Program-made: the position numbers and the translations under genes
Shown: positions 28,711-38,797 of the stretch, piece after piece
Layout of the letters: each line of letters begins with the position of its first letter
Position numbering within the stretch: position 1 is the first letter of the stretch
The notes under the pieces: model-generated
The model's input: only the letters and a program-made list of their open reading frames with translations
The model's database searches: none
Told to the model about the DNA's origin: nothing
NCBI GenBank assembly: GCA_030849075.1
Contig: JASAOO010003469.1
Span: 1-64,000, forward strand
DNA from: Zelonia costaricensis
Taxonomy: Eukaryota > Euglenozoa > Kinetoplastea > Trypanosomatida > Trypanosomatidae
Length of the DNA: 64,000 bases
Direction: 5' to 3'

Positions 28711-31700
28711 TCACTTCTGCTGCTGCTGTTGTTGGTTCATGCCAAAGACGCTGGCTGTGGCGGCGACGCCCTTGCCCACCGCCTGGAATCCCTTGGCCAT
28801 CACCTTGCCGGCACCTTCGATCCCGGCGAGAATCTGCGGCTGGTTGGCCTTCTCGACATTGTAGGCCGCCTCCTTCGGCTCGAGCCACTGCCGCACCTCC
28901 TGCGCCGTCGCCGGTGCATTGACGGGGAAGCGCTGGGCGCTGCTCAGCCCGGGCAGCAGCTCGCCAAGCCGCCGCTGCCACTGTGGCACGCCGGCGGCGC
29001 ACTGCCGCTCGAACTCCTCCAGCACCTCGCGCCACGTTCCGAAATCTCGAGCCCCGTCCTGGTACGCGTTTGTCACGGCGTTGTGCACGCTCGACTGCAT
29101 GAGCATGCCGGCCCGTGTGATGGCTGTGCCGACGACGCTGCGCACGACGGTGGACTGCAGCACCGCGCTCAGCTTGGGGGTCATGCCCAGCACGTAGTCC
29201 ATGCACGTCGCGAAGGTCTCGCCGTCCGCCTTCTTGTTCTGCCGCCGCGCCTCCACCTGCGCCTTCCAATACGACATGCGGTCGACAAGCCTGAGGCGGT
29301 CTTCGACTTCCTTCATGACGGCCGCCAGCAGCCGCTCGATCCCCATCTGCAGCGACTTGGCGAAGAATTTGGCACAGTGTGCCATCAGCTTGGGCGAGCC
29401 CATGGTCTGTGCCTTCTCCCGCTCGTACTCGCACTGCCAGTGGAGCATGTACTGCTGCTCCGCACACGAGACGAGCACCGGCATCATGGAGCAGCTCGTC
29501 ACGTACACGGCAAGCGGCAGCACTGCCTTTACATCAATGGCCATCAGCTGCCCCTGCATCGACTCCGCCACGGTGCGGAAGAGAACCGTCAAGTACTTGA
29601 GCAGCATCTCGTCCGTGTTGTTGAGCTCCGACTGCATAACCACCGTGGAGGTGTCCGTGATTATGGTGGAGTAGCACTGCGTCAGGAAGCCCAACACGCA
29701 GTCGCCGGTGCGCGGCACCACGGCACTGTACGGCAGCGTGACCACGCCGCTGGTGTACGCGGCTGGGATGTTGAGCTCCAGCGACGGGCAGCGGTGGAAG
29801 TTGAAGCGCGTGACGAGCTCGGCGAACTGCGCGGCGTCGGTCGCCACGGCCGGGGTGAAGGCGTCGCTCATGATGCCCTGCATGCACCCCACACACGCCT
29901 GCTGCAGCCACGAGCTGATGAGCTGGTCGCTCGCCGTCTCCATCGCACGCGCCAGCGGGAGGTTGTTGAGCTCGACGCACTTGACGTTGTTCGCGGCGCA
30001 GCGGATGAGGGACTGCAGCACCTGCACCTCCTGCACAGCCTCGGCGGTCTCGTTGGGGTCGGCCAGCAGCACATGCAGCACCTTCAGCGCATGCTCGGTG
30101 AGCTTGCCAGACAGGACGGCCCAGAGTTGTATAATCTCCGCCCGCGAGCGCAGGTGCGGCGACGTGGCGCAGTACACGATGTCCTCAATCAGAATGAAGC
30201 CCAGCGCGGTGGCGCAGTACTGCCGGAACTTGGCCAGCACCTCCGCCGGCGACAGGTTCGTCAGCGTCAGCGGGCACTCAAGAAGGTCGGCGCGCGCCTG
30301 CTGCCAGCGGCCCTCGGCGTAGTACTTGTCGAGGTACTCCTCTCGGTGCAGCTCCACAAATACGGCCTGGATGCCGGCACCGTTCGACACCGCCGTAATC
30401 GCGTCGGCCTCCGCAAAGGGAGCGAGCTCCAGCTGCGCCGGCACGAACTCCTCGTTCAGCCACCACTGCTCCGTGCCGTCCGGCATGATGAGCGCGGTCG
30501 TGAGGCGGCCCGCCGCGACGGTGCCCGCCCAGTCCATGGACGCCTTACCTATGGGGTGCGCCTTGTCGCGCAGCACGCGCAGCCAGTTGTTGAGGTGCTG
30601 CACGGCGTAGCTGAAGACGTCCTGCGTGAGGGCGGGGACGCGGACGTGCAGGACGTACTCGCCAATCGCGTACTCGCTCAGCGGCGCGGCGAGGCGGATG
30701 AGCTCGCGCAGCGTGGCCACGGCGCCGACGAGCTGCTGCCGCTGCGCCTGCGACTCGGCTGTCTCGAGGTACTCGGCAACGGCAATGGCCTTGGAGAGAA
30801 GACTGCGTACCTGCTGGAGGTTGTCGCGCGTGCTGTGGGAGAGGAGGAGGTTCGAGGTGACCTTCTTCATGTTCACCACGGCGGTGCGCACCAGCGTCGT
30901 CGCCCCGCTCAGCTCCTCGCCGACGAGCTCGGCGTCGCGCTCGGAGATGGTGACGCACTGCTGGGCGGCGTGGATGAGGGCGGGGTAGTGGTGCTCGCAC
31001 AGCGCCTCCACCTGCCCCTCGTTCTCCTTGATGAACACGCCAAGGTCGCGCAGCAGGTCCTCCTCCTCGTGCCGCATGTAGGCGTTCTTCAGCGTCGTGT
31101 AGTCAGCGAACTCGCCGTCGACGAGAGACGTGATGGCAATGTAGCGCGACGGCGCCATGTGCAGCACCCCCTCCGGGCCTTTTTTCTTGCGCCCCCCGTC
31201 ACCCTGCTGCGCCGCCGCGCGCGCCGCCGCAGACGCGAGCGTCAGCGACATGGACGTGCCGGCGCCGTTGCCGTCGTCGCTGTCCGACGATCCGCCCGAG
31301 CGGGCGTCGTCGTCGTCGTCGTCGGCGGCGGCGTCCACGTCCAGCGGGATGCCGCGCTCCTGCTGCTCAAGCAGCGCCGCGGTGCGCTGGGCGCTCTCGA
31401 CGAGGCACATGATGCGCTCCTCCACCGTCGCCGCCTCCAGCGCCGACTCCGTCTCTAGCGTCACGGAGCTGAACTCGTTGATCGCCGCATCGGTGGTTTC
31501 CTTGTACGACTGCGGCGTCGCTCGAATGGCGCGGGGGTCGAGCGAGGTCAGGCTGACGCGGTTCGCTGTGGCAGTGACGGAGAGCTGACGGTTTGCCCAG
31601 ATGGCGTACAGCTTGAAGCCCTTGCTCTTAATCATGTAGGTGTAGTACTTCGTGCTGAAGATGAGCACGGCGCGCCGGTCGCCCTCGCGCACGAGGACGA

Positions 31701-31803
31701 GCGGGCTGTCGGTTGCGAAGAGCACGCGCGGGGCATCGCAGTGATCGCGCAGCACCTTGTAGATGCGGCGATCCTTTTTGGTGGGTGCGGCGTCCTCCTC
31801 CAT
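28711..31803 (-). CDS. SEC15: Exocyst complex subunit Sec15 (EXOC6) with extra N-terminal domain
   Basis: The 1030-residue protein is larger than human Sec15 (about 800). The diagnostic Sec15 block is at about 485-560: EEYLDKYYAEGRWQQARADL, then FRQYCATALGFILIEDIVYC and RAEIIQLWAVLSGKL. These line up with the human 'FENYYRKQRRKQARLVLQ ... KYFNQIVGFFVVEDHIL' region. The C-terminal half is all-helical, as expected of an exocyst rod. Sec15 links Rab GTPases on secretory vesicles to the exocyst; in trypanosomatids exocytosis occurs at the flagellar pocket. Residues 1-170 are additional: they begin DRRIYKVLRDH and include strand-like segments such as AVLIFSTKYYTYMI and GFKLYAIWANRQLSV, then a poly-Asp loop. 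The tail ends in polyglutamine. The first ATG is at MEEDAAPTKK; the longer frame to 31866 has no ATG at its beginning. Confidence 0.88.
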   Translation of the reverse strand: MEEDAAPTKKDRRIYKVLRDHCDAPRVLFATDSPLVLVREGDRRAVLIFSTKYYTYMIKSKGFKLYAIWANRQLSVTATANRVSLTSLDPRAIRATPQSYKETTDAAINEFSSVTLETESALEAATVEERIMCLVESAQRTAALLEQQERGIPLDVDAAADDDDDDARSGGSSDSDDGNGAGTSMSLTLASAAARAAAQQGDGGRKKKGPEGVLHMAPSRYIAITSLVDGEFADYTTLKNAYMRHEEEDLLRDLGVFIKENEGQVEALCEHHYPALIHAAQQCVTISERDAELVGEELSGATTLVRTAVVNMKKVTSNLLLSHSTRDNLQQVRSLLSKAIAVAEYLETAESQAQRQQLVGAVATLRELIRLAAPLSEYAIGEYVLHVRVPALTQDVFSYAVQHLNNWLRVLRDKAHPIGKASMDWAGTVAAGRLTTALIMPDGTEQWWLNEEFVPAQLELAPFAEADAITAVSNGAGIQAVFVELHREEYLDKYYAEGRWQQARADLLECPLTLTNLSPAEVLAKFRQYCATALGFILIEDIVYCATSPHLRSRAEIIQLWAVLSGKLTEHALKVLHVLLADPNETAEAVQEVQVLQSLIRCAANNVKCVELNNLPLARAMETASDQLISSWLQQACVGCMQGIMSDAFTPAVATDAAQFAELVTRFNFHRCPSLELNIPAAYTSGVVTLPYSAVVPRTGDCVLGFLTQCYSTIITDTSTVVMQSELNNTDEMLLKYLTVLFRTVAESMQGQLMAIDVKAVLPLAVYVTSCSMMPVLVSCAEQQYMLHWQCEYEREKAQTMGSPKLMAHCAKFFAKSLQMGIERLLAAVMKEVEDRLRLVDRMSYWKAQVEARRQNKKADGETFATCMDYVLGMTPKLSAVLQSTVVRSVVGTAITRAGMLMQSSVHNAVTNAYQDGARDFGTWREVLEEFERQCAAGVPQWQRRLGELLPGLSSAQRFPVNAPATAQEVRQWLEPKEAAYNVEKANQPQILAGIEGAGKVMAKGFQAVGKGVAATASVFGMNQQQQQQK

Positions 31804-31907
31804 TGCAACTGCCGCGGAGGCTGCAACGGCGCCGCCCGGTGGATTTCGAGTTCGAGCCGAGTGCACAGGCTTCCAGAAACAGCAGGGAGCAGGTGTAGGG
31901 GCTCCTG

Positions 31908-31945
31908 ACCTGGAGAGAGTGGGAAAGGCGAAGGCGAGGACAGTG
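31908..31945 (-). promoter_or_regulatory. Candidate trans-splice acceptor region for SEC15
   Basis: In the transcript this is a C/U-rich tract ending in CUCUCUCCAG, about 100 bases upstream of the first ATG. Confidence 0.45.
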
Positions 31946-32508
31946 CCGAGAGGAGAGAAGTGGGTTTAGGAGAAGGTGCACGGCTCGATGGGGCAGTGGG
32001 CAGAGACCCAAGCGAGCACTCCATCAAGTACGTCCCGGCACAGATCCGCCTATAAGCTGGGGAAGTGGCGGATAAGGACGACGGGGGAGTCCGGGTACTC
32101 TCCGCTTGGCGAGCGAGCCTGCACGTGGATGTCTGCCTCTGATGACTTGCAAGACAACGTGCGGCCGGCTTGACAGCTGCAGCGTGGCGGGTCTGCACGC
32201 GGCCGGGGCGGCGGTGCACCGCGGTCATGGGGTGGGGCGCGCTTCAATGGAAAGCTGAGAAGGTCGCTGCGCCGCTCGTGCGGTGAGCAGTGGAGGCAAT
32301 GGGGAGGGGGAGGGGTCTACGGCAGCGAGAGGGGGTGGGGGGGGGTCAGGTCCCCACGCGGTGCCCGCTCCGCGCTCCCTATGCAGCCCATCCCTGCACT
32401 CGAGCAACATCGACTATGTGCAAGACACACACATACACAGAGAAGAAGCGAAAGGCAACGAAGAAGAGAGACAATCCGGTGGGCAGTGGTGGGGGGGGCG
32501 GGGGGCGA

Positions 32509-32532
32509 NNNNNNNNNNNNNNNNNNNNNNNN
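32509..32532. other. Undetermined bases (assembly gap)
   Basis: A run of 24 N. The left flank is G-rich (GGGGGGGGCGGGGGGCGA) and the right flank begins CGCCCGCC, so the break probably sits in a homopolymer-rich or foldback sequence. The true length may differ from 24. Confidence 0.98.
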
Positions 32533-33182
32533 CGCCCGCCTCACCACTGCCACGGTCTAAGACGCACACGCACATCGGGGGCAAATAAGAAGAGAACGAT
32601 GAGCGGCGCAGAGTGTAGGAGGCGAGCGGGGTGTGTGATGCAATACAGACAGGTGGGAGGTCGGCCGCCTCGGAGGGGCGCTCCGTACAGCTGCCATGCA
32701 TCTCCGCTCGCGTACAGGTCAAAAACACAAGGTGAAGGCAGCGCGGTAGGGGTGGGAGAAGAAGGAGGAGGGCTGGGGAAAGGGGAGGGGAGGAGGAGAA
32801 CGCCGCACCCACCCCGCTGCACATCTCACAAAAAAGTGGATGTGCACCCCTGGCGGGGGCGAGATGCACAAGAAAGAACAAGGCGAACACTCGGCAGCGT
32901 CCCGCGGCATCAACGCAACACGACACGGCAGTTGGAGGATGAGACCCATTTGCAGCCACGCCCCCGCTCCCACCCCCGCACTCCAGCCTTGCCGCCTCCT
33001 CCTCCGGTGGAAGGCTGCAGGGGCGTGCTCTGGACGAACTCGCTCACGGAGTGCTTGGGAAGGAGGGGAGGGGGAGACGCGAGGTAGGGGCCTCTCCTTC
33101 TCCTTCAAAACATCGCCATTACAAGGGCACAAGGCGCCACTGTGCGCCGGGCGTCCGCCCACAACACACCACACCTGCGTCA

Positions 33183-36056
33183 TCAATACGTCGACGCCGC
33201 GGGCAGTACGTTGCCGGTGCCGCCAGACGTGTAGGCACCGTTAACGGGAGCAGCGGCCGCGGCCGTCCCGTTCGCCGCGGGCAGCGCCGTCGGCGGTGCG
33301 GGCGGAGGCAGCGGCGCAGCGGTTCGAGGGCCCTGTGCGTTGGTGTGACCTGCGGCTGCGGAGGGGTACGTGTACGGCTGAGGGGCGGAGTCGGCGACCG
33401 GCGGGGGATGCCCAGGCGGTGGTGCGGCTTGCGGGTCCGGCCGCTGGAAGGCGAGTGGGCGCGGCGGCTCCGCGGCGGGTGACGCCGCGACGGCCTGCCT
33501 CCCGCCGCCGCAGCAGGGGAAGAGGCAGCTCCACATGGCCGTCCAGCAACCACAGCATCCCGTGCACGGCACGCAGCTGCACCCACAGCAGCTGTCCTCG
33601 CCGTCGCTGCCCACGTCGCCGGGCGGGGGCATGTCAGCTGCCATCATGTGCGGCGGCGGCGGGAACTCGACAACGGCCTCCCCCTCGTCTACGGCGAGGG
33701 CAGCGGGCGGCGGCGGCGAGTGGCCCGGAGGCGTACGCACTGCCGACACCCCCGAGTCCGGCGCCGCCGCTGCCACCGCCTCCGCTGCGGGGGAGTCGGG
33801 CGCGTTGTCCGCGTCGTGGATGCGCACGGAGCGACGTCGGCCGGCGTGTCGCCTCCCACCGCGGCCGGCCGCCGGTGAGCGCGCCGCACTGGCGGCACAC
33901 ACCGCACCGCCGCCGCCGCTGTAGGGCTCGTACCCGTCCCTCTCTCCCGCCGTCACCGCCTCGCCGTCCCCTGCCGCTGCTGCACTCGTCGTGCCCGGCA
34001 CGCCGGCCGGCAGCGCCGTCGTCATCTCGGGAGACACGTACTCGGAGCACAGCAGCGTCTTGAACTCGCGGTGCGACAGCGGCACGGGGCTGTTGGAGGC
34101 GTACCACAGCGCCGGCGGCCCGTCCTTGCTCTTCGCCGGCGTCGTGGTGGGCTGCGCGCTGCACGGCCAGTTGGCCATTGTCCACGGCTGTGCTGCCGCG
34201 CCGCCCGCGCCGCCGTTGCCTTGTTTGTAGCGCTGCAGCGGGTCGACGGCGATGTGCTGCCGCTCGGCCGCGGGCTGCGAAGAGGGGCTTGGCGGGGGCG
34301 GCAGAAGCTGGCGCTGCACGGGCTGCTGCTGCTGCTGCTCCACAGCCGCGGGCTGCGGCGCAGCCGGTTGGGCACCCTCGCTGGCTCCGCGTGGGCCGGC
34401 CGGAGCGCCCTCGTCCTCCCCCTGCTCCTCCTCTTCCGTATCGCTCTCGCCGTCACCACCGGTGTGCTGTGACTGCACGTGCGGACGTGAGCGACTGCGG
34501 CGGCGCCGCATGGTGACCTTGAGACGCCGCCGCTGGGGCAGCTGAACGTGAATCACGTGGGCGTCACCCGCGTGCCCGCTGGCCGCCGCCGGCTCGCCTG
34601 CCCGCTCCGCCGACGCACTGCGAGACGGGGCGCGAGAGTCGCTACGAAGCTGCGATGTCGCTGCCGCCCCGGCGCCGTCCGCGGCTGCTGCTGCGGCGGC
34701 GATGCTCCCCTCTCCTGAGATGCCAGCGCCGCCGCCTGCCCGCTCGTCGGTGCGGTCCGTCTCCAGCGTGATGTGCGGCGCTGCAGCCGCGTCCGTCGGC
34801 ACCGGTGCACTGCCGTGTTCGGTGGCCGGCGCAGAGGAGGGCGCGGGGTGGGCGGCGTGCTGCCCCTCCAGCGGCAGACTGTGCTCCAGCAGCGAATCTG
34901 CTTCCGTCGACGCCGCCGCACTCGAAGCGGCCACCGCTGCGGGCTCGCCTGATGCCGCCGCCGCTGCTGCATCGTCGTCGCCGTCGTGCCCGTCCTCCCT
35001 CGTGTCAGCCGCCGGCTTCGGGGGCAGCGGGAGGGCGGTGGGGCGCTGCGACGGCGGCATGGCAGCGCCGTCCGTCTCTGTGGCGCCGCCGTAGGTGCGG
35101 AGGTACGCCAGGGCCTGCGCGTCTGTTGGAGCCCCGGGGGGTGCGGGCAGGGCGGCCTTGGAGGTGCGCCGCAGGTACTCCTGCACGGCGGGGGTGCTGT
35201 CCTCGAGGTCGACGAGGCGCTGCATGTGGCGGATGGCTTCGTCCTCGACGGCAAAGCGGTTCGGCAGCGAGGAGCGGCGCTGCACCTCGGCGGCGAAGTT
35301 GCGCTTCTGCTGCAGCAGGCGAAGCTCCTTCTCCTTCAGCTGGGCCTCGCGCTCGAGGATCGCGCGGCACGCGGCGGCCGCTGCGATTTCTTCATCCTGC
35401 GCGGCGGTGCTTGGCCGTGCGCTGACACGGGAGACGACGCCCGTGAGGCTCTGCAGTGCGTGGGCGGGCACCCGCGGCGGTGTCGCCGTGCGCTGCCGAC
35501 GCGTGTGCCGCGGGCGCGAGACTGTGCTGCTATCGCTGCGGCTGCGGCTGTAGGTGGAGTCGGCACTGCTGTCACTGCTGCTCTCGGACTCCGAGTACGA
35601 GTAGTCGTACGAGTCGCTGGTGGTGGTGCTAGCTGTGGAGTCGGCGCTCGTGGCTGTCTCGGTGCTCGCCGTGCTGCCGGTGGCGGTTGCCTCGTCACTT
35701 GAGCCCCCGTGGAGGGGCTCAGAGCTGGCGCGACGCGAGCGGCTGCTGCTGTGCCGGCGTGACGTTTTCTTTGGCGAGCGCCTCTTGCCTTTCGACGGGG
35801 ACGGCGGTGTGGGCGGCGGAGGCGGAGGCGGGGGTGGCGGCGGAGGCGGAGGAGGCGGCGGGGCGCTGCGCCGCGCTGGGTACTCGGCTGAGGCGGCACC
35901 GTCATCGTTGAAGTACTGCCGTCGCGGGGCGGGATCGCGCAAGCTCTGGTACGCATCGCTGCCCCTTTGCCCGTACTGAGCCGCGTAGCGAGCGCGGTAG
36001 CGGTCGCGGGTGCCATTTTCGCCGTGGCGCCAGCGCTCCACGTCATCGAGATCCAT
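33183..36056 (-). CDS. 957-residue low-complexity protein with C-terminal cysteine cluster
   Basis: I do not recognise this 957-residue protein. Order of features: a charged N-terminus (MDLDDVERWRHGENGTRDRY), a proline run (about residues 65-85), a basic Ser/Arg block, and a Ser/Asp/Tyr-rich block. A helix with coiled-coil character follows at about 215-250 (REAQLKEKELRLLQQKRNFA). Then come long Ala/Pro/Ser and Gln regions, and a short conserved-looking segment (FKTLLCSEYVSPEM, near residue 675). At 822-849 lies a cysteine cluster (CCGCSCVPCTGCCGCW, then WSCLFPCC) that also has Trp, Met and Leu. The cluster is typical of multiply palmitoylated proteins, not of zinc fingers, as the Cys spacing is irregular. 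The tail is Pro/Ala-rich. The start is placed at MDLDDV; an upstream in-frame extension is spacer-like. A membrane- or cytoskeleton-associated role is only a guess. Confidence 0.78.
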   Translation of the reverse strand: MDLDDVERWRHGENGTRDRYRARYAAQYGQRGSDAYQSLRDPAPRRQYFNDDGAASAEYPARRSAPPPPPPPPPPPPPPPPPTPPSPSKGKRRSPKKTSRRHSSSRSRRASSEPLHGGSSDEATATGSTASTETATSADSTASTTTSDSYDYSYSESESSSDSSADSTYSRSRSDSSTVSRPRHTRRQRTATPPRVPAHALQSLTGVVSRVSARPSTAAQDEEIAAAAACRAILEREAQLKEKELRLLQQKRNFAAEVQRRSSLPNRFAVEDEAIRHMQRLVDLEDSTPAVQEYLRRTSKAALPAPPGAPTDAQALAYLRTYGGATETDGAAMPPSQRPTALPLPPKPAADTREDGHDGDDDAAAAAASGEPAAVAASSAAASTEADSLLEHSLPLEGQHAAHPAPSSAPATEHGSAPVPTDAAAAPHITLETDRTDERAGGGAGISGEGSIAAAAAAADGAGAAATSQLRSDSRAPSRSASAERAGEPAAASGHAGDAHVIHVQLPQRRRLKVTMRRRRSRSRPHVQSQHTGGDGESDTEEEEQGEDEGAPAGPRGASEGAQPAAPQPAAVEQQQQQPVQRQLLPPPPSPSSQPAAERQHIAVDPLQRYKQGNGGAGGAAAQPWTMANWPCSAQPTTTPAKSKDGPPALWYASNSPVPLSHREFKTLLCSEYVSPEMTTALPAGVPGTTSAAAAGDGEAVTAGERDGYEPYSGGGGAVCAASAARSPAAGRGGRRHAGRRRSVRIHDADNAPDSPAAEAVAAAAPDSGVSAVRTPPGHSPPPPAALAVDEGEAVVEFPPPPHMMAADMPPPGDVGSDGEDSCCGCSCVPCTGCCGCWTAMWSCLFPCCGGGRQAVAASPAAEPPRPLAFQRPDPQAAPPPGHPPPVADSAPQPYTYPSAAAGHTNAQGPRTAAPLPPPAPPTALPAANGTAAAAAPVNGAYTSGGTGNVLPAASTY

Positions 36057-37092
36057 TGTGGGTGATGTTGCGTGGGCGGCTCTGTAGTTGCAAGGGACGC
36101 GCCCGGCGCTCACAGCCGCAACACATCGCCCCGCGCGGCGCGTTCAACAGAGAGAGAGAGCGGAAACAAGGAGTTGAGGAGGGAGGGGGGGGGAGGAGTG
36201 CGAGCGAGAAGAGTGTCACTGCACCTCTTGATGCTAGTGTGGTGCTCTGCAGTTGCCTGGTGTCACCGGCACACACAAGCACTCGAGTTAGCTGGCTGTG
36301 GAGGGGCTGAGGCAGAATGCGACGCAGACTTGAAGCGAGCTCCAGGCGCGCGCTCGCGCCGCCCCGCCGTCCGCGTAGGCCTCGTGGAACTGGATGGCGC
36401 CACCACCGCATCCGGACCTTTTCGCATCGTCGACCAATACGTGCCTCATTGAGTTGTCTTTAAGAAACTAGTTTGCTTTCGTCTCTATTAGAAAGCGCTG
36501 AGGGATGGGTGGGGATCAGACACACACACACACACACACACGCAAACACGCACGGACACACAGCCAGCTCCGTTACCCCAGCTGCGTGAGGGGGAGGGGG
36601 TGGGGAGCGCATCTACCGGCAAACACGTGATCAGGAAAGGAAAGAAAACGCACAGCACTTACAAACGGTGGTGGCCTAGATGAGTGGGGACGTGTGCATC
36701 TACGAAGTGGGGAAGAGGTGCGGAGGGAGAACGGAGAGCGTGCGGCAGGTCGGGGACGGGGTAAGAGTCAGTGCACCTCACTTCCTTCTTCCACATTGCG
36801 AGGGGCAAGAGGACGGAGACCGCCACCACACGGCGCAGCAGTGCAGCAACGCTGAGGGAAGTTTGGCACGAGGAGGCCAGGCGGAGAGGCGAGGGGAGGG
36901 AAGGGGGGTGCGGTGATTGAAGGGACGGCGCTGCCTTCCCACGGTGTCCCGCGCCCACGCAAGCCAGTCTGACCCAATCACCGACACCCTACACCGGAGA
37001 CACACACACGCCGCCCCGCACTCGACCCCGAAGTCCCGCCGTCACCGCTCCAACTTCCTTTTGCGCGTCAGTTGCTCTCTTTCACGCGGTAC
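36057..37092. other. 1.0 kb spacer
   Basis: Purine tract 36151-36212 on the plus strand (candidate splice tract for the Cys-cluster gene), a CA microsatellite at 36520-36541, and the 3' UTR of the PSP1-domain gene. No gene seen. Confidence 0.5.
36520..36541. repeat. CA microsatellite
   Basis: Eleven CA units in the 3' UTR of the PSP1-domain gene. Confidence 0.95.
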
Positions 37093-37971
37093 CTACGAGG
37101 AGGACGTGTCCGGCTCCATCCAGATACGGGCGCGGAACGTCTTGTACAGGTCGCGCACGAGGGTGCGGAAGTCGAGACGGTGCATGGACTGGTAGTAGAA
37201 GGTCAACTTGCGGCGGTCGAACTGGTATTCGGCGTCCACAATGCGCATCGGCAGGCCGCTCTCCTGCACCTTCTCCTGCGCCACTTCCACCGCGCGCGCC
37301 TCCAGCTCCGTCTGCACGCCCTGCAGCTGCGTCACCTCGAGCACACTAGCTACGCGCAGCACCTTGCCAACGCCCTTGTCACGGTTGTCGCCGAGCTGGT
37401 GCGCCTCCGCGCTTGTCCACGTGTGCGTGACGAGGCCGATGTCCTCGCCGCGGTCGCCGCCGACAACGACGTGCTCGCCAGGCGCGACGTACGTGGGCGA
37501 CTCGTACTGCACCATGCGCTTCCGCTTGAACTCCACGAGCACGTGGCACGGCCCGCTGCAGTCGTCCGGCGGCGTGGACGGCGCGCGCACCGACTCTGGG
37601 TTTGGCCGGCGCCGCCGCTCTGCCTCCTCCTCCGGGTTGTACGGCGGCATGGGGCCGCCCTTGTTGACTACCTCGTCCAGCAGGTGGTCGTAGTTGAGGT
37701 GGCCGCGGCTGATCGGCGGCGATGCCATGGGTGGCGACCCGCTGATGGTGTCGTCCGTCAGGTACATGTGCCGCGGAGGGGTGATCATGGCATCGACGTG
37801 CATGCTCGGCGGTATTGCGCCAGGGTCGACGCCGAGGCGCTCCTGCAACTGCCGCAACTGCCCAATAAAGGCGGCGTGGCTCGCCTGCAAGTTGGAGGAC
37901 GACTGACGGTACCACCGATCCACAGCGTTTTGAATCTCGTCCACATCCTGCACGAGAAGGGCGGTGTTCAT
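37093..37971 (-). CDS. PSP1-domain protein
   Basis: The protein has 292 residues. The C-terminal half (about 145-288) is a PSP1 C-terminal domain. It begins CHVLVEFKRKRMVQYESPTY, then APGEHVVVGGDRGEDIGLVT, and closes with the signature MRIVDAEYQFDRRKLTFYYQ and DFRTLVRDLYKTFRARIWM. This domain occurs in yeast PSP1, bacterial YaaT/RicT and several trypanosomatid proteins linked to mRNA regulation. The N-terminal half is less conserved: residues 1-50 look helical (DEIQNAVDRWYRQSSSNLQA), followed by a Pro-rich segment with PPYNPEEEAERRRR. No catalytic residues are known for the domain; it probably mediates RNA-protein complex assembly. Start is the first ATG in frame and begins MNTALLVQDV. Confidence 0.9.
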   Translation of the reverse strand: MNTALLVQDVDEIQNAVDRWYRQSSSNLQASHAAFIGQLRQLQERLGVDPGAIPPSMHVDAMITPPRHMYLTDDTISGSPPMASPPISRGHLNYDHLLDEVVNKGGPMPPYNPEEEAERRRRPNPESVRAPSTPPDDCSGPCHVLVEFKRKRMVQYESPTYVAPGEHVVVGGDRGEDIGLVTHTWTSAEAHQLGDNRDKGVGKVLRVASVLEVTQLQGVQTELEARAVEVAQEKVQESGLPMRIVDAEYQFDRRKLTFYYQSMHRLDFRTLVRDLYKTFRARIWMEPDTSSS

Positions 37972-38797
37972 GACTGCCTGCTTGCCGGCGTGGCGTTCTC
38001 GCTAAGCTTGTAGTTCCTCGTTCCGTGAGCGTGCTCGAAGGCGCCGGCGAACTGCGACGTTGCTCCGCGTGGACTCACACAGAGACGGAGTTGAGAGGAG
38101 GAGGGGTGAGGTTGGGCGATGGGGTGGCTCGGTCGGCGCGGGTGGCAGAGCCTCGGAGCACACGGGAGTTTCTAGCGAAAAGAGAGCAGCAGCGAAGTGC
38201 CGAAGGGGGAGAAAAGAAGTGAATCACAAAACAGATGTGACAAGAAAGCACTAAGGCGTCGGAGGCGCGCGCGCGTGTGCGTGTGTGTGTGTGTGTGTGT
38301 GATGACCCGCGCACATTGAGTCACGCGTGTGCGGCAGTCACAGAGAGAGGACAGCAGTTGCAGAGTGAGTGGGCAGCGCGCGGGTATGCGTCAGTCAGCA
38401 GAAAACAACAACACACACACACATACCAGCTGTTCCTCCGTGTCAGGGACGCAGCGCGAGAGCGAGCGTGGGCAGCAGCGAGTCGGTGCCGATCAAGTGC
38501 ATCGGAGCCCGGGTGCGAGCCCGTCTTTAGATCGCACCGCAGTAGAGCGGCAAAATGTCAGTTAGTGGGCCGTTATCCTACTGGGCGTAAAGCCCACCAG
38601 TGTGGCTTGCGTAACGCTCGAAGTGGTGACAACAGTGCAGGACACCACTGAAACTATGAATGATGGTTTCCCGCACCAAGTGCGCCGTCGTAGCGTTCGG
38701 GGGGGGGGGGGTGTCCTGTGAGGGCCGAACGGACGCGGCGTGCCGGCTGCATCATGCGGGGCGGTTGCTGGCCTCAGATAGGCGCACAAGTCGTGCC
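37972..38797. other. Spacer upstream of the PSP1-domain gene
   Basis: GT microsatellite at 38281-38301, a short CA run near 38410-38425, A/G-rich tract at 38208-38225 and a G run at about 38699-38711. No gene seen. Confidence 0.5.
38281..38301. repeat. GT microsatellite
   Basis: Ten GT units upstream of the PSP1-domain gene. Confidence 0.95.

Larger units (their letters stand above)
31804..33182. other. 1.4 kb spacer with assembly gap
   Basis: Holds the SEC15 splice region, a G-rich block near 32329-32350, the gap at 32509-32532, and the 3' UTR of the Cys-cluster protein gene. No gene seen. Confidence 0.5.

Noticed and set aside
28729..31458. A 909-residue plus-strand open frame opposite SEC15
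   Set aside because: It mirrors a real gene. Its protein is rich in Arg, Leu, His and Val with no domain, as expected from a complementary frame in GC-rich DNA.
31804..31866. An N-terminal extension of SEC15 starting at 31866
   Set aside because: The frame is open but begins with GTG, not ATG; the first ATG is at 31803.
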